Shown: positions 1 through 9,219, counted from the stretch's first letter. The stretch: DNA of 64,000 nt from Banduia mediterranea (GCF_031846245.1 NZ_JAVRIC010000001.1:124001-188000); one strand, 5' to 3'. The notes: a model not told the origin generated them from the letters alone. Translations and numbers: made by a program.

Positions 1-1
1 C

Positions 2-877
2 ATCATGCTGGCGCAGGCCTACTACCAGACCGAAGCCTACGACAAGGCCCTGAGCAACGTCTCCACCGCCAGCAAGCTCGAAGCCGCCGCCGGCAAGCCG
101 ATTCCCGAATCCTGGCTGCGCCTGACCGCCGCCCTGTACTACGCCAAGAACGACTACGCCAAGACCGCCCGCGTCTACGAAGAACTGATCCGGCGCTATC
201 CCAAGCTCAGCTATCTCAAACAGCTGGCCGGCATGTACAGCGAACTCGGCGAGGAAAAGAAGCGTCTGGCCGCGTACGACGCCGTCTACGAACACGGCGC
301 CCTGGACAAGGAAGCCGAAGTGCTGAATCTGGCCTACATGTACCTGGGCCAGGACGTGCCGTACAAGGCCGGCAAGATCATCGAAGCCGGCATGAACGCC
401 GGGCAGATCGAAAAATCCGCCAAGAACGTCGAAACCCTGGCCAATGCCTGGGCCGCGGCGAGTGAATACAAGAAGGCGGTACCGGCGCTGCAGCAGGCCG
501 CGAAGATGTCCGACAAGGGCCTGCTGTACGCCCGCCTGGCCGGCGTGTACTTCGATGCCGGCGAATACGCCGAAGCGGCCCAGGCCGCACGCGCCGCCGA
601 CCAGAAGGGCGGGCTCAAGAACAGCGCCTCGAATCTGATGCTGCTGGGCATGGCCAACTTCAACGACAAGCAGTATGAAGACGCCCTGCAAGCCTTCCGG
701 CGGGCCAAGCAGGACAAGAGCAACTACGCCGCGGCCTCCCAGTGGGAGGACTACACCATGGCCGAAATCCAGCGCATCAAGGCCCTGGAACAGGCCAAAT
801 TCGAACTGCAGAAGCGCACCGAACAGACCATCCAGGAACAGCAGGAAGGTGAGGGCGTCATCGAGATGCGGGAGTAG
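2..877 (+). CDS. TPR-repeat protein, C-terminal part (cut by window edge)
   Basis: The frame is open at the window edge, so the N-terminus and true start lie upstream; the first ATG inside the window is at 5. About 290 residues remain. They are almost entirely helical, with paired-helix repeats of TPR type, for example ARLAGVYFDAGEYAEAAQ near residue 180 and LLGMANFNDKQYEDALQ near residue 215. A charged, glutamine-rich coiled-coil tail follows. TPR arrays are protein-protein interaction scaffolds. Proteins of this style often sit behind exbB/exbD/tonB genes in gammaproteobacteria, but that context is outside the window and is inference. The partner is unknown. Confidence 0.8.
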   Translation: MMLAQAYYQTEAYDKALSNVSTASKLEAAAGKPIPESWLRLTAALYYAKNDYAKTARVYEELIRRYPKLSYLKQLAGMYSELGEEKKRLAAYDAVYEHGALDKEAEVLNLAYMYLGQDVPYKAGKIIEAGMNAGQIEKSAKNVETLANAWAAASEYKKAVPALQQAAKMSDKGLLYARLAGVYFDAGEYAEAAQAARAADQKGGLKNSASNLMLLGMANFNDKQYEDALQAFRRAKQDKSNYAAASQWEDYTMAEIQRIKALEQAKFELQKRTEQTIQEQQEGEGVIEMRE

Positions 878-952
878 GCGGGCGCCGCTTCACCCGGAAC
901 GATCCATGCATTAACGTTCCCCGGCCGGCGGCTCACCGGAACGGGGAACCCT

Positions 953-1675
953 ATGCACAGCTTTCGCTACTACGATTTCATGGTCGCTGGCATGGTGGCC
1001 GTCCTGCTGTGCTCCAACCTGATCGGACCGGCCAAGGTCTGCGCGATCGACCTGCCTTTGCTCGGCGTGTTCAGCTTCGCTGCCGGCAACCTGTTCTTTC
1101 CGATCAGCTACATTTTCGGCGACGTGCTCACCGAGGTGTACGGCTATTCGCGCGCGCGCCGCGCCATCTGGGCCGGTTTCGGCGCGATGGTCTTTGCCAC
1201 GATCATGAGCCAGATCGTGGTGCGCATGACGCCGGCCGCCAACGAGCCCTACAACGAGGTGCTGCAACCGGCGCTGGAGGTGATCTTCGGTTCCACCCCG
1301 CGCATCATCGCGGCCTCGATGATCGCCTACTGGGTTGGTGACTTCGTCAACTCCTTCGTGATGGCAAAGATGAAGGTCTGGACCCAGGGTCGCAAGCTGT
1401 GGGCACGCACCATCGGTTCCACCGTGGTCGGGCAGGCCGCCGATTCGCTGATCTTCTATCCGGTGGCGTTCTACGGCGTCTGGAGCAGCGACCAACTGGC
1501 GGCCGTGGTGGCGTTCAATTTCGTGTTCAAGGTTTCGCTCGAAGCCGTGCTGACGCCGGTGACCTATCTCGTGGTCGGCTGGCTCAAGCGCAGCGAAGGT
1601 GTCGATGTCTACGACGCGCACACCCATTTTTCGCCGTTCTCGCTGCGCGACGAAGGCGAACAGCGCAACTACTGA
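953..1675 (+). CDS. yhhQ: Queuosine precursor transporter (YhhQ/VUT family)
   Basis: A 240-residue integral membrane protein with about six hydrophobic segments. It begins MHSFRYYDFMVAGMVAVLLC and carries the family-typical stretches ISYIFGDVLTEVYGYSRAR (near residue 50) and IGSTVVGQAADSLIFYPVAF (near residue 155). The family imports preQ0/preQ1, precursors of the queuosine modification in the tRNA wobble position. The ATG at 953 follows a GGGGAA ribosome-binding stretch about 8 bases upstream. The length matches the family (220-245). It stands alone, with the convergent DUF3574 gene downstream. The family call is firm; substrate preference is known from E. coli and assumed here. Confidence 0.9.
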   Translation: MHSFRYYDFMVAGMVAVLLCSNLIGPAKVCAIDLPLLGVFSFAAGNLFFPISYIFGDVLTEVYGYSRARRAIWAGFGAMVFATIMSQIVVRMTPAANEPYNEVLQPALEVIFGSTPRIIAASMIAYWVGDFVNSFVMAKMKVWTQGRKLWARTIGSTVVGQAADSLIFYPVAFYGVWSSDQLAAVVAFNFVFKVSLEAVLTPVTYLVVGWLKRSEGVDVYDAHTHFSPFSLRDEGEQRNY

Positions 1676-1696
1676 GACCGGCGCGAGCCCTATCTT

Positions 1697-2137
1697 TCAG
1701 TCGAAGCGTACGCAACTCGGGCTGCGGTCGCGCAACACGGCTTCCTGCTGGAACTGTTGCCGGTAGGCATGGGTGATCACTTCCACGCGCCGATTGAGCT
1801 CCGGCGTGTCCGGATGCAGCAAAGTCAGCACCGAAGATGGTTCGTCGGAAACCACACCGTCGCGGTTGCGCCACTGCCCGTAGGCGTCGGTGACGGTGAG
1901 TCCTTCGGGAAACTTGGGGGTGACCACTTCATCGAGGAAAGCCTGCCATTCCTCGTCGCTGATCGACCGGCCACCGGGACGCAGGCGCCCGAAGTAGAGC
2001 ACCTCGCGCGTCCATCGCTGTTCAGCGCTGTCGCAGGCAAAGCCGGGTTCCGGCAGCGCGCGGCTCGGGAACGCGCATGCGCTCAGGGCGGTTGCGCAGA
2101 GCAGCCATAGCAGGTGGAGCGCAGCGGGTCGAATCAT
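1697..2137 (-). CDS. DUF3574 lipoprotein
   Basis: A 146-residue protein. The chosen start (ATG at 2137) gives a clean type II signal peptide, MIRPAALHLLWLLCATALSAC, with an LSAC lipobox and the lipidated Cys at residue 21. An upstream in-frame start would bury this signal. The mature part matches DUF3574: WTREVLYFGRLRPGGRSIS, then EWQAFLDEVVTPKFPEGLTV and a C-terminal ITHAYRQQFQQEAVL helix. The molecular function of the family is unknown. The gene is divergent from tamA with about 130 bases between them, which must hold both promoters. Confidence 0.8.
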   Translation of the reverse strand: MIRPAALHLLWLLCATALSACAFPSRALPEPGFACDSAEQRWTREVLYFGRLRPGGRSISDEEWQAFLDEVVTPKFPEGLTVTDAYGQWRNRDGVVSDEPSSVLTLLHPDTPELNRRVEVITHAYRQQFQQEAVLRDRSPSCVRFD

Positions 2138-2265
2138 GGGGGCTTGGCGCCGGTCAGGCCTTGTTGAACACGGGACAGCGTGGAGCGCACGAATGATAGT
2201 CTTGCAGACCCCCCGCCACCAGGGCCGGGCGCTGAACCCCGGTCCCGACGTATGACGCTTGCCCG

Positions 2266-3996
2266 ATGAGACAACTCGTGCCGTGTCTGCTCGCGCTGTC
2301 GTGCATGCTGAGCCCCGGCATCGGCAGCGCCGCCACGCGTGTGCAGATCGAGGGCCTGAGCGGGGACTTGGCGGACAACGCGCGTGCCGCGCTGGCATTG
2401 CAGTCGGCGGTGGAGAGCGGCATGGATCATCCGGGCACCTTGCGGCGCTTGTACCGCCAGGGGGACGAGGAGATCGCCAAGGCCTTGCAGCCATACGGCT
2501 ACTACACGCCCCGGATCGAATCCAGCCTGGACGGCGATTTCCCTGATGCCGTGGCCACGTTCCGGGTATCGCCGGGTGGCCGCACCACGGTGAGCACCGT
2601 CGGCGTGAAGGTCGAGGGCGAGGGACAGGACGATGAATTGCTTCAGGCCCTGATCAAGCGCTTTCCGCTCAAGCCGGGCGATCCGCTGGTTCATGCGCCT
2701 TACGAAACCTTCAAGCAGCAGTTTGCGCAGGCAGCGTATGGGCGTGGTTATATCGATGCCGAATTGACGCGCCGCGAGATTCGCATCAATCCGGTGACAC
2801 AGCAGGCCGAAATCCTGCTGACGCTCAAGACCGGGCGTCGATTCCGCTTTGGTGAAGTGCGTATCGAACAGGATATCCTGCGTGACGAGGTGGTGCGCCG
2901 CTACGTGCCGATCGTGCCCGGAGAATGGTTCGATCCGCAGGTGCTGCTCGACACGCAGTTCGCGCTCAGCGATCTCGATTACTACGCGACGGTGGACGTG
3001 CAGCCGCTGCGCCAGCAGGCCACCGACGACCGTGTGCCGGTGCTGATTCATGCGGAACCGCGCCCGCGTACCCGCTATGACTACGGCATCGGTTACGGCA
3101 CCGATACCGGCGCGCGGCTGTCCGCCGGCATCGACCGTCGCTGGCTCAACGATCGCGGCCACAAGCTCGAAAGCGATCTCCAGCTGTCCGAGATCAAGAA
3201 CGTGATCGGCACCGAGTACAGCCTCCCGCTGGGCATCAAGGCCGGTGAGAAGCTGAGCTTTCCGGCGGCCTACACCGAGGAACAGTTCGAAACCGGCAAC
3301 AGCACCAAGTACAGCGTCGGCGCCAGCTTGTCGCGCATTCCGGGCGATTGGCAGCGGCGCCTGTACCTGAATTTCGAGCATGAGGAATTCGATTCCGGCG
3401 AGAGCCTCGAAAGCACCAACCTGCTGATGCCCGGCGTGGCGCTGAATCGCAGCGAACTCAATGACGAGATCTATCCGACACGCGGATGGTACTTTTTCGT
3501 GGACACGCATGGCGCACACGAAAGCGTGATTTCGGACACCAGTTTCGTCCAGGCCAGCACCCTGACTCGTGGCGTGTTTCCACTCGGCGAGCACACCCGG
3601 TTTCTGGCGCGCGTGGAATACGGCGCAACCTGGGTCGACGACTTCGGTGTGCTGCCGTCCTCGCAGCGCTTCTTCGCCGGCGGCGACCAGAGCGTGCGCG
3701 GCTACGGCTATCAGTCGATCGGTCCGCGCAATGAGGATGGCGATGTCGTCGGCGGCCGTTATCTGGCCACTGCCAGCGCCGAGGTGGAGCGGCTGATCTG
3801 GGGCAACATCGGGCTCGCCGCGTTCTATGACATCGGCGGCGCCGACAACAATGCGCTGCCCACGCTGTACAGCGGCGTCGGCCTGGGTTTTCGCTACCGT
3901 TCGCCGATCGGCATCATCCGGCTCGATCTGGCCCATCCACTCGATGGGGATTCCAGCGGCATCCGCATCCATTTCGGTATTCGGGTGGGCCTGTGA
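2266..3996 (+). CDS. tamA: Autotransporter assembly complex outer-membrane protein TamA
   Basis: 576 residues of the Omp85/BamA superfamily. A signal peptide (MRQLVPCLLALSCMLSPGIG, cut near SA) is followed by periplasmic POTRA domains to about residue 265. The C-terminal beta-barrel includes the barrel-end block RYRSPIGIIRLDLAHPL and a terminal GIRVGL strand. The family-typical segment FFAGGDQSVRGYGYQSIGPR lies near residue 470. TamA works with inner-membrane-anchored TamB to place beta-barrel and autotransporter proteins or move lipids to the outer membrane. The stop overlaps the tamB start by 4 bases (ATGA at 3993), so the pair is translationally coupled. Length agrees with E. coli TamA (577). 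Confidence 0.95.
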   Translation: MRQLVPCLLALSCMLSPGIGSAATRVQIEGLSGDLADNARAALALQSAVESGMDHPGTLRRLYRQGDEEIAKALQPYGYYTPRIESSLDGDFPDAVATFRVSPGGRTTVSTVGVKVEGEGQDDELLQALIKRFPLKPGDPLVHAPYETFKQQFAQAAYGRGYIDAELTRREIRINPVTQQAEILLTLKTGRRFRFGEVRIEQDILRDEVVRRYVPIVPGEWFDPQVLLDTQFALSDLDYYATVDVQPLRQQATDDRVPVLIHAEPRPRTRYDYGIGYGTDTGARLSAGIDRRWLNDRGHKLESDLQLSEIKNVIGTEYSLPLGIKAGEKLSFPAAYTEEQFETGNSTKYSVGASLSRIPGDWQRRLYLNFEHEEFDSGESLESTNLLMPGVALNRSELNDEIYPTRGWYFFVDTHGAHESVISDTSFVQASTLTRGVFPLGEHTRFLARVEYGATWVDDFGVLPSSQRFFAGGDQSVRGYGYQSIGPRNEDGDVVGGRYLATASAEVERLIWGNIGLAAFYDIGGADNNALPTLYSGVGLGFRYRSPIGIIRLDLAHPLDGDSSGIRIHFGIRVGL

Positions 3997-6900
3997 AGAA
4001 AACCACAGCCCCCAATGCCCCGATGAGCCGCGCGCAGCGACTGCGCCGCTGGGCCGCGCGCAGCTGGTACATCATCGCGTTCGGATTCAGCGCGATGCTG
4101 GCGCTGAGTCTGGGCTTGACGCTGTGGCTGCTGAGCACCGAGGCCGGCTTGCGCAACGCCCTGGCCGTGGCGCGGCAGTTCACCGGTGGCGCACTGACGG
4201 TCGAGCAGGTCGAGGGCCGCCTGCTCACGCCGATGCATCTGAGCGGCGTCCGCTATCGGTCCGGGGGGCTGGAGGTCGAGGTCGACGAGGTCGATCTGGC
4301 GATGGACCTGTCGCAGATTCTCAGACTCAATGTGGTGGTCCGCACACTGGAAACCTCGGGTGTGCGCGTCAAGCTGGCGCCGCCGAAACCCGAAGAACCG
4401 GAGCCCGAGCCCGGTCAGCCACCCGAGCTGCGTCTGCCGCTCGGTGTTTTCGTCGGCAAGGTCTCGATCGACGATCTGGCCATTCGCAGCGCCGAGGACA
4501 CGGAGCTGTTCGCGCTGGAGCACGGTGACTTGTCCGGCCACTGGAATCGCGACGACATTCGCATCGATACGCTACAACTGGTGCACGAGGAATACGGCGA
4601 AATCGGACTGAGCGCGCAGGCCACGGCATTGGCGGACGGCGTGCTGATCGATGCGCTGGACGTGACCGGGCCGGGCAGGCTTTCGCTCGCCGGCCGCGTG
4701 GGTCTGAGCGCGCAGGCCGACAATGATCTGAACCTGAAATGGGACGATCTGCACTGGCCACCGCAAGGCGACCCCAGCATCACCAGCCCGGATGGCCGGC
4801 TCAGCGTCCAGGGCACCTGGACCGCGCTGAGTTTCGACGCCGACGCCGGGATCGGGCCGCAGGCACGCATCACCGCCCAGGGCGACTGGTCGCCCGACAA
4901 CATCGATGCGCACCTGGCCTGGACCGATCTGGCCGATTTCAAGAACCCGTCGCAGTCGATCTGGCGCAGCAGGCGCGGACGCCTGGACGTGACCGGCGTG
5001 CCCGAGGACTACCGTTTCGAACTGAACGGAGAGCTGGTGGCGCGTGAGCTGCCGGGCAAGATTGCCGGTGAGGGACAGGGCAATCTGCAAGGCCTGCATT
5101 TGCAGCGTTTTGTCCTTGAAGCCCTGCAGGGCTCCCTGACCGCCAAAGGTGATGTCGCCTGGAATCCCGAAGTCAGCGCCCAGCTGAGCCTGCGCGCCCG
5201 CAAGCTGGACCCTTCAGCGATCCTCGCCGGCTGGGCCGGCAGCATCAACGGCGATGTGGACTTCAGCCTGGCGATGCCGCAACAGCAGCCGGACGCCCGC
5301 TTCACGGTGGCGATCGACGACTCGGTGCTGCGCGACAGGCCGCTGTCGCTGCAGGCTCAGGGGCGCTACAGCGGTGATGCGCTCAATCTGCAGCAGGTGG
5401 AGCTGCACAGCGGCCGCACCACATTGACGGCCAGCGGCCGCGCCACGGCGCCCTTCGACCTCAAGGCCGATCTCGACAGCCCCAATCTCGAAGCCTTGTG
5501 GCCGGGGCTGGGCGGTCGCGCGAGCCTGCAGGCCAGCCTGCAGGGCGAGCTGCCGATCCCGGGGCTGCAACTGCGCGGTCAATTCGACGACGTGGCCTAT
5601 CAGGCCTACCGCCTGGCCAGCGCCAGCATCGACGCAGAGGTCTATCCGCAACAGCCGATGACGGTGCGGCTGGATGCCCGCGGCATCGACGTCGGCGAGT
5701 CGATCGACAGTCTAGGCCTGACGCTGGACGGCCCCTTGGCCGATCACCGCCTGCAGCTCGACGTGCTGACCGAAAGAGGCACGGTCTCGATGGCGATGGC
5801 GGGCGGCTACCAGCCGCAGGCGCAGCGCTGGGACGGAAACCTGCAGGCCCTGAGTGTGGCGCCCGGCAAGGCGCCGCCGTGGACGCTCCAGGCGCCGGCG
5901 CCGTTGACGCTGTCGGCGCGCGAAGCCGGGATCGAACGTGCCTGTCTTGGCGGAGACGGCGGCGAAGCCTGCCTGAGCGCGAACTACACCCCGGACGCGA
6001 CGCAGGCGTCCGTCGACCTCAGCCGTTTCGCCCTGGAATACCTGCGCCCCTTGCTGCCCGAGGACTACGCCTTCCGCGGCGAACTCAGCGGGCAGGCCGA
6101 TGTGGCACTTGCCGGCAGCACGCTGCGCAGCGCCAATGTCGATCTCAAGACCACCGAATTGCGTCTACGTGTCGGCGCCACGCTGCTGCAGTTGCAGCCC
6201 AGCACGCTGATCGCGCACGAGAACGAGCAGGGGCTGGATGTCGATACCCGGATCAATCTCAGCGAAGGCTCGATCATCCTGCAGGCACATGCGCAGCCCG
6301 GCGAAGTGCTGGCGCAGCGCGCGCTCGAAGGGAGGCTGGCGATCAACATCCCGGACATGGGCGTTCTGGAGCGGGCTTCGCCGGAAATCGGCGAAGCCAA
6401 GGGGGTCTTGAACGGCGCCTTCGATCTCGGTGGCACGCTGGGGCTGCCGGCCGTGAATGGAAAGCTGGCGGTCGATGACGGTTCCATCCGGTTGGAAACG
6501 CCGGGCATCGTACTGAGCAATCTGCAGGCCGACGTTCGCGGCACCAGCACCGGCCAGGTTCAGCTGGCGGTCTCGGCCGAATCGGGCAAGGGCACCCTGG
6601 AAATCGGCGGCGACATCGATTTCGCGGCGAAGCCACTGGTGGCGGATATCCACATCGGCGGCGACCGATTCCAGGCCGCGAACACGCCGGTCGCCAAGGT
6701 CTGGATCGATCCCGATCTGAACGTGCGGCTCGGCGCCAAGGGGCTCGATATCCGCGGCAGCGTCGGCGTGCCGCAGGCGCTGGTCACGCCGGAGCGCTTC
6801 AAGGGCGGCGGCGCGAGCTCGCCCTCGTCCGACCAGATCATTCTCGAAGGCGATGGCAGCGAGCCCGAACCGGCGCTGCCGATTCGCGCCGAAGTCACCG

Positions 6901-7592
6901 TCAAGCTGGGTGAAAAGGTCCGCTTCGAGGGCTACGGGCTGGAATCGCGCTTCAGTGGCTCCCTGACCGTCATCGAACAGCCCGGAAAGCTCACCTCCGC
7001 ACGCGGCCAGATCAGCATGGTCGATGGCAAATACCAAGCCTATGGCCAGGATCTCACGATCGAGACCGGCCGCCTGATCTACAGCGGCGGACCGGTGGTC
7101 GACCCTGCGCTGCAATTGCGCGCCTCGCGCCAGCCGCGCGACAACATCACCGTGGGCGTGATCGTGCGCGGCACGCTGGGCCAGCCGCAGTTCAGCCTTT
7201 ACTCCGATCCCTCGTCGATGACCCAGCAGGAGCAATTGTCGTGGCTGGTGCTGGGGCGTGGTCTCTCCAGCGGCGGCAGTGACGACGCGGCGCTCGCCAA
7301 CGCGGCGCTGTCGCTGGGCCTCAAGGGTGGGCAATGGTTCGCCGAAAAGATCGGTGGCGGCATCGGTCTGGATGACCTCAGCGTGGGTTCGGAGCCAGGG
7401 CAGACCGCAGATCAGGCGCAGCTCACGATTGGCAAGTACCTGTCACCCAAGCTCTACGTCAGCTATGGCGTCAGCCTGTTCCAGCCCGGCCACACCTTCA
7501 AGCTGCGCTATGACCTCGGCAAGGGTTTCTCGGTCGAAACCGAATCTGGGGTCTACAGCGGTGGTGATCTGCTGTATTCGATCGAGAAATGA
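3993..7592 (+). CDS. tamB: Translocation and assembly module protein TamB
   Basis: 1199 residues. One N-terminal transmembrane segment (about residues 28-52, WYIIAFGFSAMLALSLGLTL) anchors the protein in the inner membrane. A long periplasmic beta-helical region of the AsmA/TamB type follows, ending in the DUF490 domain (about residues 880-1199) that docks on TamA. The conserved C-terminal stretches YSDPSSMTQQEQLSWLVLGR and LYVSYGVSLFQPGHTFKLRY are present. It is translationally coupled to tamA. A proline/glutamate-rich linker (KPEEPEPEPGQPPEL) follows the first repeat region near residue 130. Nothing suggests truncation; E. coli TamB is 1259 residues. Confidence 0.95.
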   Translation: MKKTTAPNAPMSRAQRLRRWAARSWYIIAFGFSAMLALSLGLTLWLLSTEAGLRNALAVARQFTGGALTVEQVEGRLLTPMHLSGVRYRSGGLEVEVDEVDLAMDLSQILRLNVVVRTLETSGVRVKLAPPKPEEPEPEPGQPPELRLPLGVFVGKVSIDDLAIRSAEDTELFALEHGDLSGHWNRDDIRIDTLQLVHEEYGEIGLSAQATALADGVLIDALDVTGPGRLSLAGRVGLSAQADNDLNLKWDDLHWPPQGDPSITSPDGRLSVQGTWTALSFDADAGIGPQARITAQGDWSPDNIDAHLAWTDLADFKNPSQSIWRSRRGRLDVTGVPEDYRFELNGELVARELPGKIAGEGQGNLQGLHLQRFVLEALQGSLTAKGDVAWNPEVSAQLSLRARKLDPSAILAGWAGSINGDVDFSLAMPQQQPDARFTVAIDDSVLRDRPLSLQAQGRYSGDALNLQQVELHSGRTTLTASGRATAPFDLKADLDSPNLEALWPGLGGRASLQASLQGELPIPGLQLRGQFDDVAYQAYRLASASIDAEVYPQQPMTVRLDARGIDVGESIDSLGLTLDGPLADHRLQLDVLTERGTVSMAMAGGYQPQAQRWDGNLQALSVAPGKAPPWTLQAPAPLTLSAREAGIERACLGGDGGEACLSANYTPDATQASVDLSRFALEYLRPLLPEDYAFRGELSGQADVALAGSTLRSANVDLKTTELRLRVGATLLQLQPSTLIAHENEQGLDVDTRINLSEGSIILQAHAQPGEVLAQRALEGRLAINIPDMGVLERASPEIGEAKGVLNGAFDLGGTLGLPAVNGKLAVDDGSIRLETPGIVLSNLQADVRGTSTGQVQLAVSAESGKGTLEIGGDIDFAAKPLVADIHIGGDRFQAANTPVAKVWIDPDLNVRLGAKGLDIRGSVGVPQALVTPERFKGGGASSPSSDQIILEGDGSEPEPALPIRAEVTVKLGEKVRFEGYGLESRFSGSLTVIEQPGKLTSARGQISMVDGKYQAYGQDLTIETGRLIYSGGPVVDPALQLRASRQPRDNITVGVIVRGTLGQPQFSLYSDPSSMTQQEQLSWLVLGRGLSSGGSDDAALANAALSLGLKGGQWFAEKIGGGIGLDDLSVGSEPGQTADQAQLTIGKYLSPKLYVSYGVSLFQPGHTFKLRYDLGKGFSVETESGVYSGGDLLYSIEK

Positions 7593-7878
7593 TGGGATCG
7601 GGAGGCGTGAGGCATTGCCCAGGCGTCAGGTTTTTGAACCTGAAGCGGATGAAGGGACTCGAACGCCTTGCGCGGTGAGTCCGGTTAACCTGATCTCGCG
7701 GACAATCAGTAGTCACGCAGAACTCGGGCGGTGTCCGCCGACGAGGGCATGTATCCCCTATTGCCCCAAGAGCGTCGGCGAAGTGGCTCGGCGCGGCAGG
7801 CAATGCATACGCATTGCCGTGACAAGGTGATTGCATTACCATGCCCGCATCCATCCTGTTTTTGATGCGGAGTGCGCC

Positions 7879-8208
7879 ATGTCAGCCACCCTCGAAGTCG
7901 AATCGACCTTGACCGACCGCTACCAGACCACGGTGCCGGAAACAGTCCGGCGCGTCTTGCGCCTGAGCAAGCGCGACAAGATTCATTACATCATCCGTCC
8001 GAACGGTGAAGTGGTGTTGACCCGCGCTGAAGACGGCGAAGCAGCCGATCCGGTTCTCGGCCAGTTTCTGAGCTACCTCGCGCGCGACCTCGCCAACAGT
8101 CCAGAGCGTCTCCAGGCCGTTGACGCTGGACTGGTCCAGCGGCTCAAGTCGCTCGTCGGCGACATCGAGGTTGATCTCGATGCGCCGCTATCGGCGGACG
8201 ATGAATGA
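7879..8208 (+). CDS. prlF: Antitoxin PrlF (type II TA, AbrB/SpoVT fold)
   Basis: 109 residues. The N-terminal swapped-hairpin AbrB-type DNA-binding domain is recognisable: ATLEVESTLTDRYQTTVPET, then VRRVLRLSKRDKIHYII. The acidic C-terminus (GDIEVDLDAPLSADDE) is the usual toxin-binding part. The ATG at 7879 is chosen because GCGGAG lies 7 bases upstream and the product then matches E. coli PrlF (111 residues). An in-frame ATG at 7831 would add a non-conserved leader. The last four bases overlap the yhaV start (ATGA), the classic antitoxin-first arrangement. The module is expected to autorepress. It sits at the left edge of the accessory region after tamB. Confidence 0.9.
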   Translation: MSATLEVESTLTDRYQTTVPETVRRVLRLSKRDKIHYIIRPNGEVVLTRAEDGEAADPVLGQFLSYLARDLANSPERLQAVDAGLVQRLKSLVGDIEVDLDAPLSADDE

Positions 8209-8711
8209 CCGGCGGCAAGCCGACACCGCTGGTCATTCATGGCTGGACCGTCTTCGCCCATCCGCTGTTTCTTGCGCAGCTTGAAGCGCTCGCGGACAAG
8301 GTCGAGGCACTGAAGCAAAAGGACCCGGTCGGGTACGTCAAGAAGAACGCCAATAAGCGCTTGGCGGCCATCACCAAGCTGGCGTTTGAGGTCATCCCGC
8401 AAGACCCGACGCAGCCGGAGTACCGGCAAGGCGGCACGCTCGGCGACGATCACAAGCACTGGTTCCGGGCGAAGTTCTTTCAGCAGTATCGGCTGTTCTT
8501 TCGGTATCACGCCCCGAGCAAGATGATCGTGCTCGCCTGGGTCAACGACGAAGACACCAAGCGTGCCTACGAGAGCGGCGACGACGCCTACCGGGTGTTC
8601 CGCAAAATGCTCGAAGCCGGCCATCCACCGGATGACTGGAATCAGTTGCTGAGTGAAGCGCGAGCTGAGCTCAAGCGTCTGCAGCAGTTCACGTCCACGG
8701 GCGCGAGGTAG
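8205..8711 (+). CDS. yhaV: Toxin YhaV (ribosome-dependent RNase, RelE-like)
   Basis: 168 residues, slightly longer than E. coli YhaV (154). Family hallmarks are visible: MTGGKPTPLVIHGWTVFAHP at the N-terminus, KRLAAITKLAFEVIPQDPT, HKHWFRAKFFQQYRLFFRY, and IVLAWVNDEDTKRAYESGDD near residue 110. YhaV cleaves mRNA and is neutralised by PrlF. It is coupled to prlF by a 4-base overlap. The C-terminal extension (SEARAELKRLQQFTSTGAR) resembles that of other proteobacterial YhaV proteins. The gene appears intact. Confidence 0.9.
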   Translation: MTGGKPTPLVIHGWTVFAHPLFLAQLEALADKVEALKQKDPVGYVKKNANKRLAAITKLAFEVIPQDPTQPEYRQGGTLGDDHKHWFRAKFFQQYRLFFRYHAPSKMIVLAWVNDEDTKRAYESGDDAYRVFRKMLEAGHPPDDWNQLLSEARAELKRLQQFTSTGAR

Positions 8712-8727
8712 CCGTCGCCATAGACAG

Positions 8728-8864
8728 TCAAAGCGTCCCGTCGCGGACCATCTGATCGAACGCGCTGCGCGCGTTCTGCTGCGCCTTCTGGATGATCTCC
8801 GGCTTTATCAAGGCCGCGATCTGGCGCGTCAGCATCACGTCCTCCAGCAGCGTGAGAGAAGGTC
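8728..8864 (-). pseudogene. C-terminal fragment of an unrecognised gene, cut by a mobile repeat
   Basis: Reading leftwards from the edge of the first miniature element gives an open frame of about 45 codons, LLEDVMLTRQIAALIKPEII continuing QKAQQNARSAFDQMVRDGTL and stopping at 8728. It has a real-protein composition but no start and no recognisable domain. The upstream part was lost where the AAGGTCGGGGTC repeats begin at 8859. I cannot name the parent gene. Confidence 0.35.
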
Positions 8865-9211
8865 GGGGTCAAAGAAGGTCGGGGTCAGGAAGGTCGGGGT
8901 CAGGTCTTGCGCCTTGACGCAGCCCGCCGATCCACACCTCGCGCGATCCGGCTTACCGTCGAGTAGTCGAGTAGTGCTACCCGAAGTGCACACCGATCTA
9001 CGGAAGTTGTCGGTGTCCGCTCTCGTAGGCGTCGCGACCTTCGTCATTGAGGAAGATTGCTTGACGGGCATTGCCGCGCGCCATCACATGATGGATCGCG
9101 CCGGGGAATTCGATACGCAGAGGGCGGGCCATGCGGGGAACGTAGCGAAGCCAAAGAAATTTGGCAAGGAACAAGACCTGACCCCGACGTTCGACGTTCC
9201 GGACCCCGACG
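8859..9211 (-). repeat. RAYT-derived miniature element, copy 1 (core 8890-9191)
   Basis: A 302-bp core is bounded by inverted repeats AAGGTCGGGGTCAGGTCTTG (8890-8909) and CAAGACCTGACCCCGACGTT (9172-9191), complementary except at one base. Inside, on the minus strand from 9132, lies the N-terminus of a REP-associated tyrosine transposase (MARPLRIEFPGAIHHVMARG...) joined after about 38 residues to what resembles its C-terminal helix-turn-helix. The HUH catalytic centre is absent. The left end is extended by two further partial units (8859-8870 and 8875-8889) and the right end by one more (near 9200-9211). An 8-bp tandem duplication (TCGAGTAG twice, 8959-8974) breaks the frame, and this copy also has an extra stop. 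Confidence 0.85.
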
Positions 9212-9219
9212 TTCCGTTG

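Noticed and set aside
2134-3972. 612-codon open frame antisense to tamA
   Set aside because: It is the mirror of a strong coding gene in GC-rich DNA and has no ribosome-binding site or recognisable domain. Similar long mirrors at 36668-38776, 62292-63908 and 32767-34683 were rejected for the same reason.
7626-7672. tRNA-like pieces (an inverted repeat TCAGGTT/AACCTGA and a T-arm-like TTCGAGT on the minus strand) at the left edge of the accessory region
   Set aside because: No acceptor-stem partner or complete cloverleaf can be built on either strand, and the T-stem has a mismatch. Not called as a tRNA or integration site.
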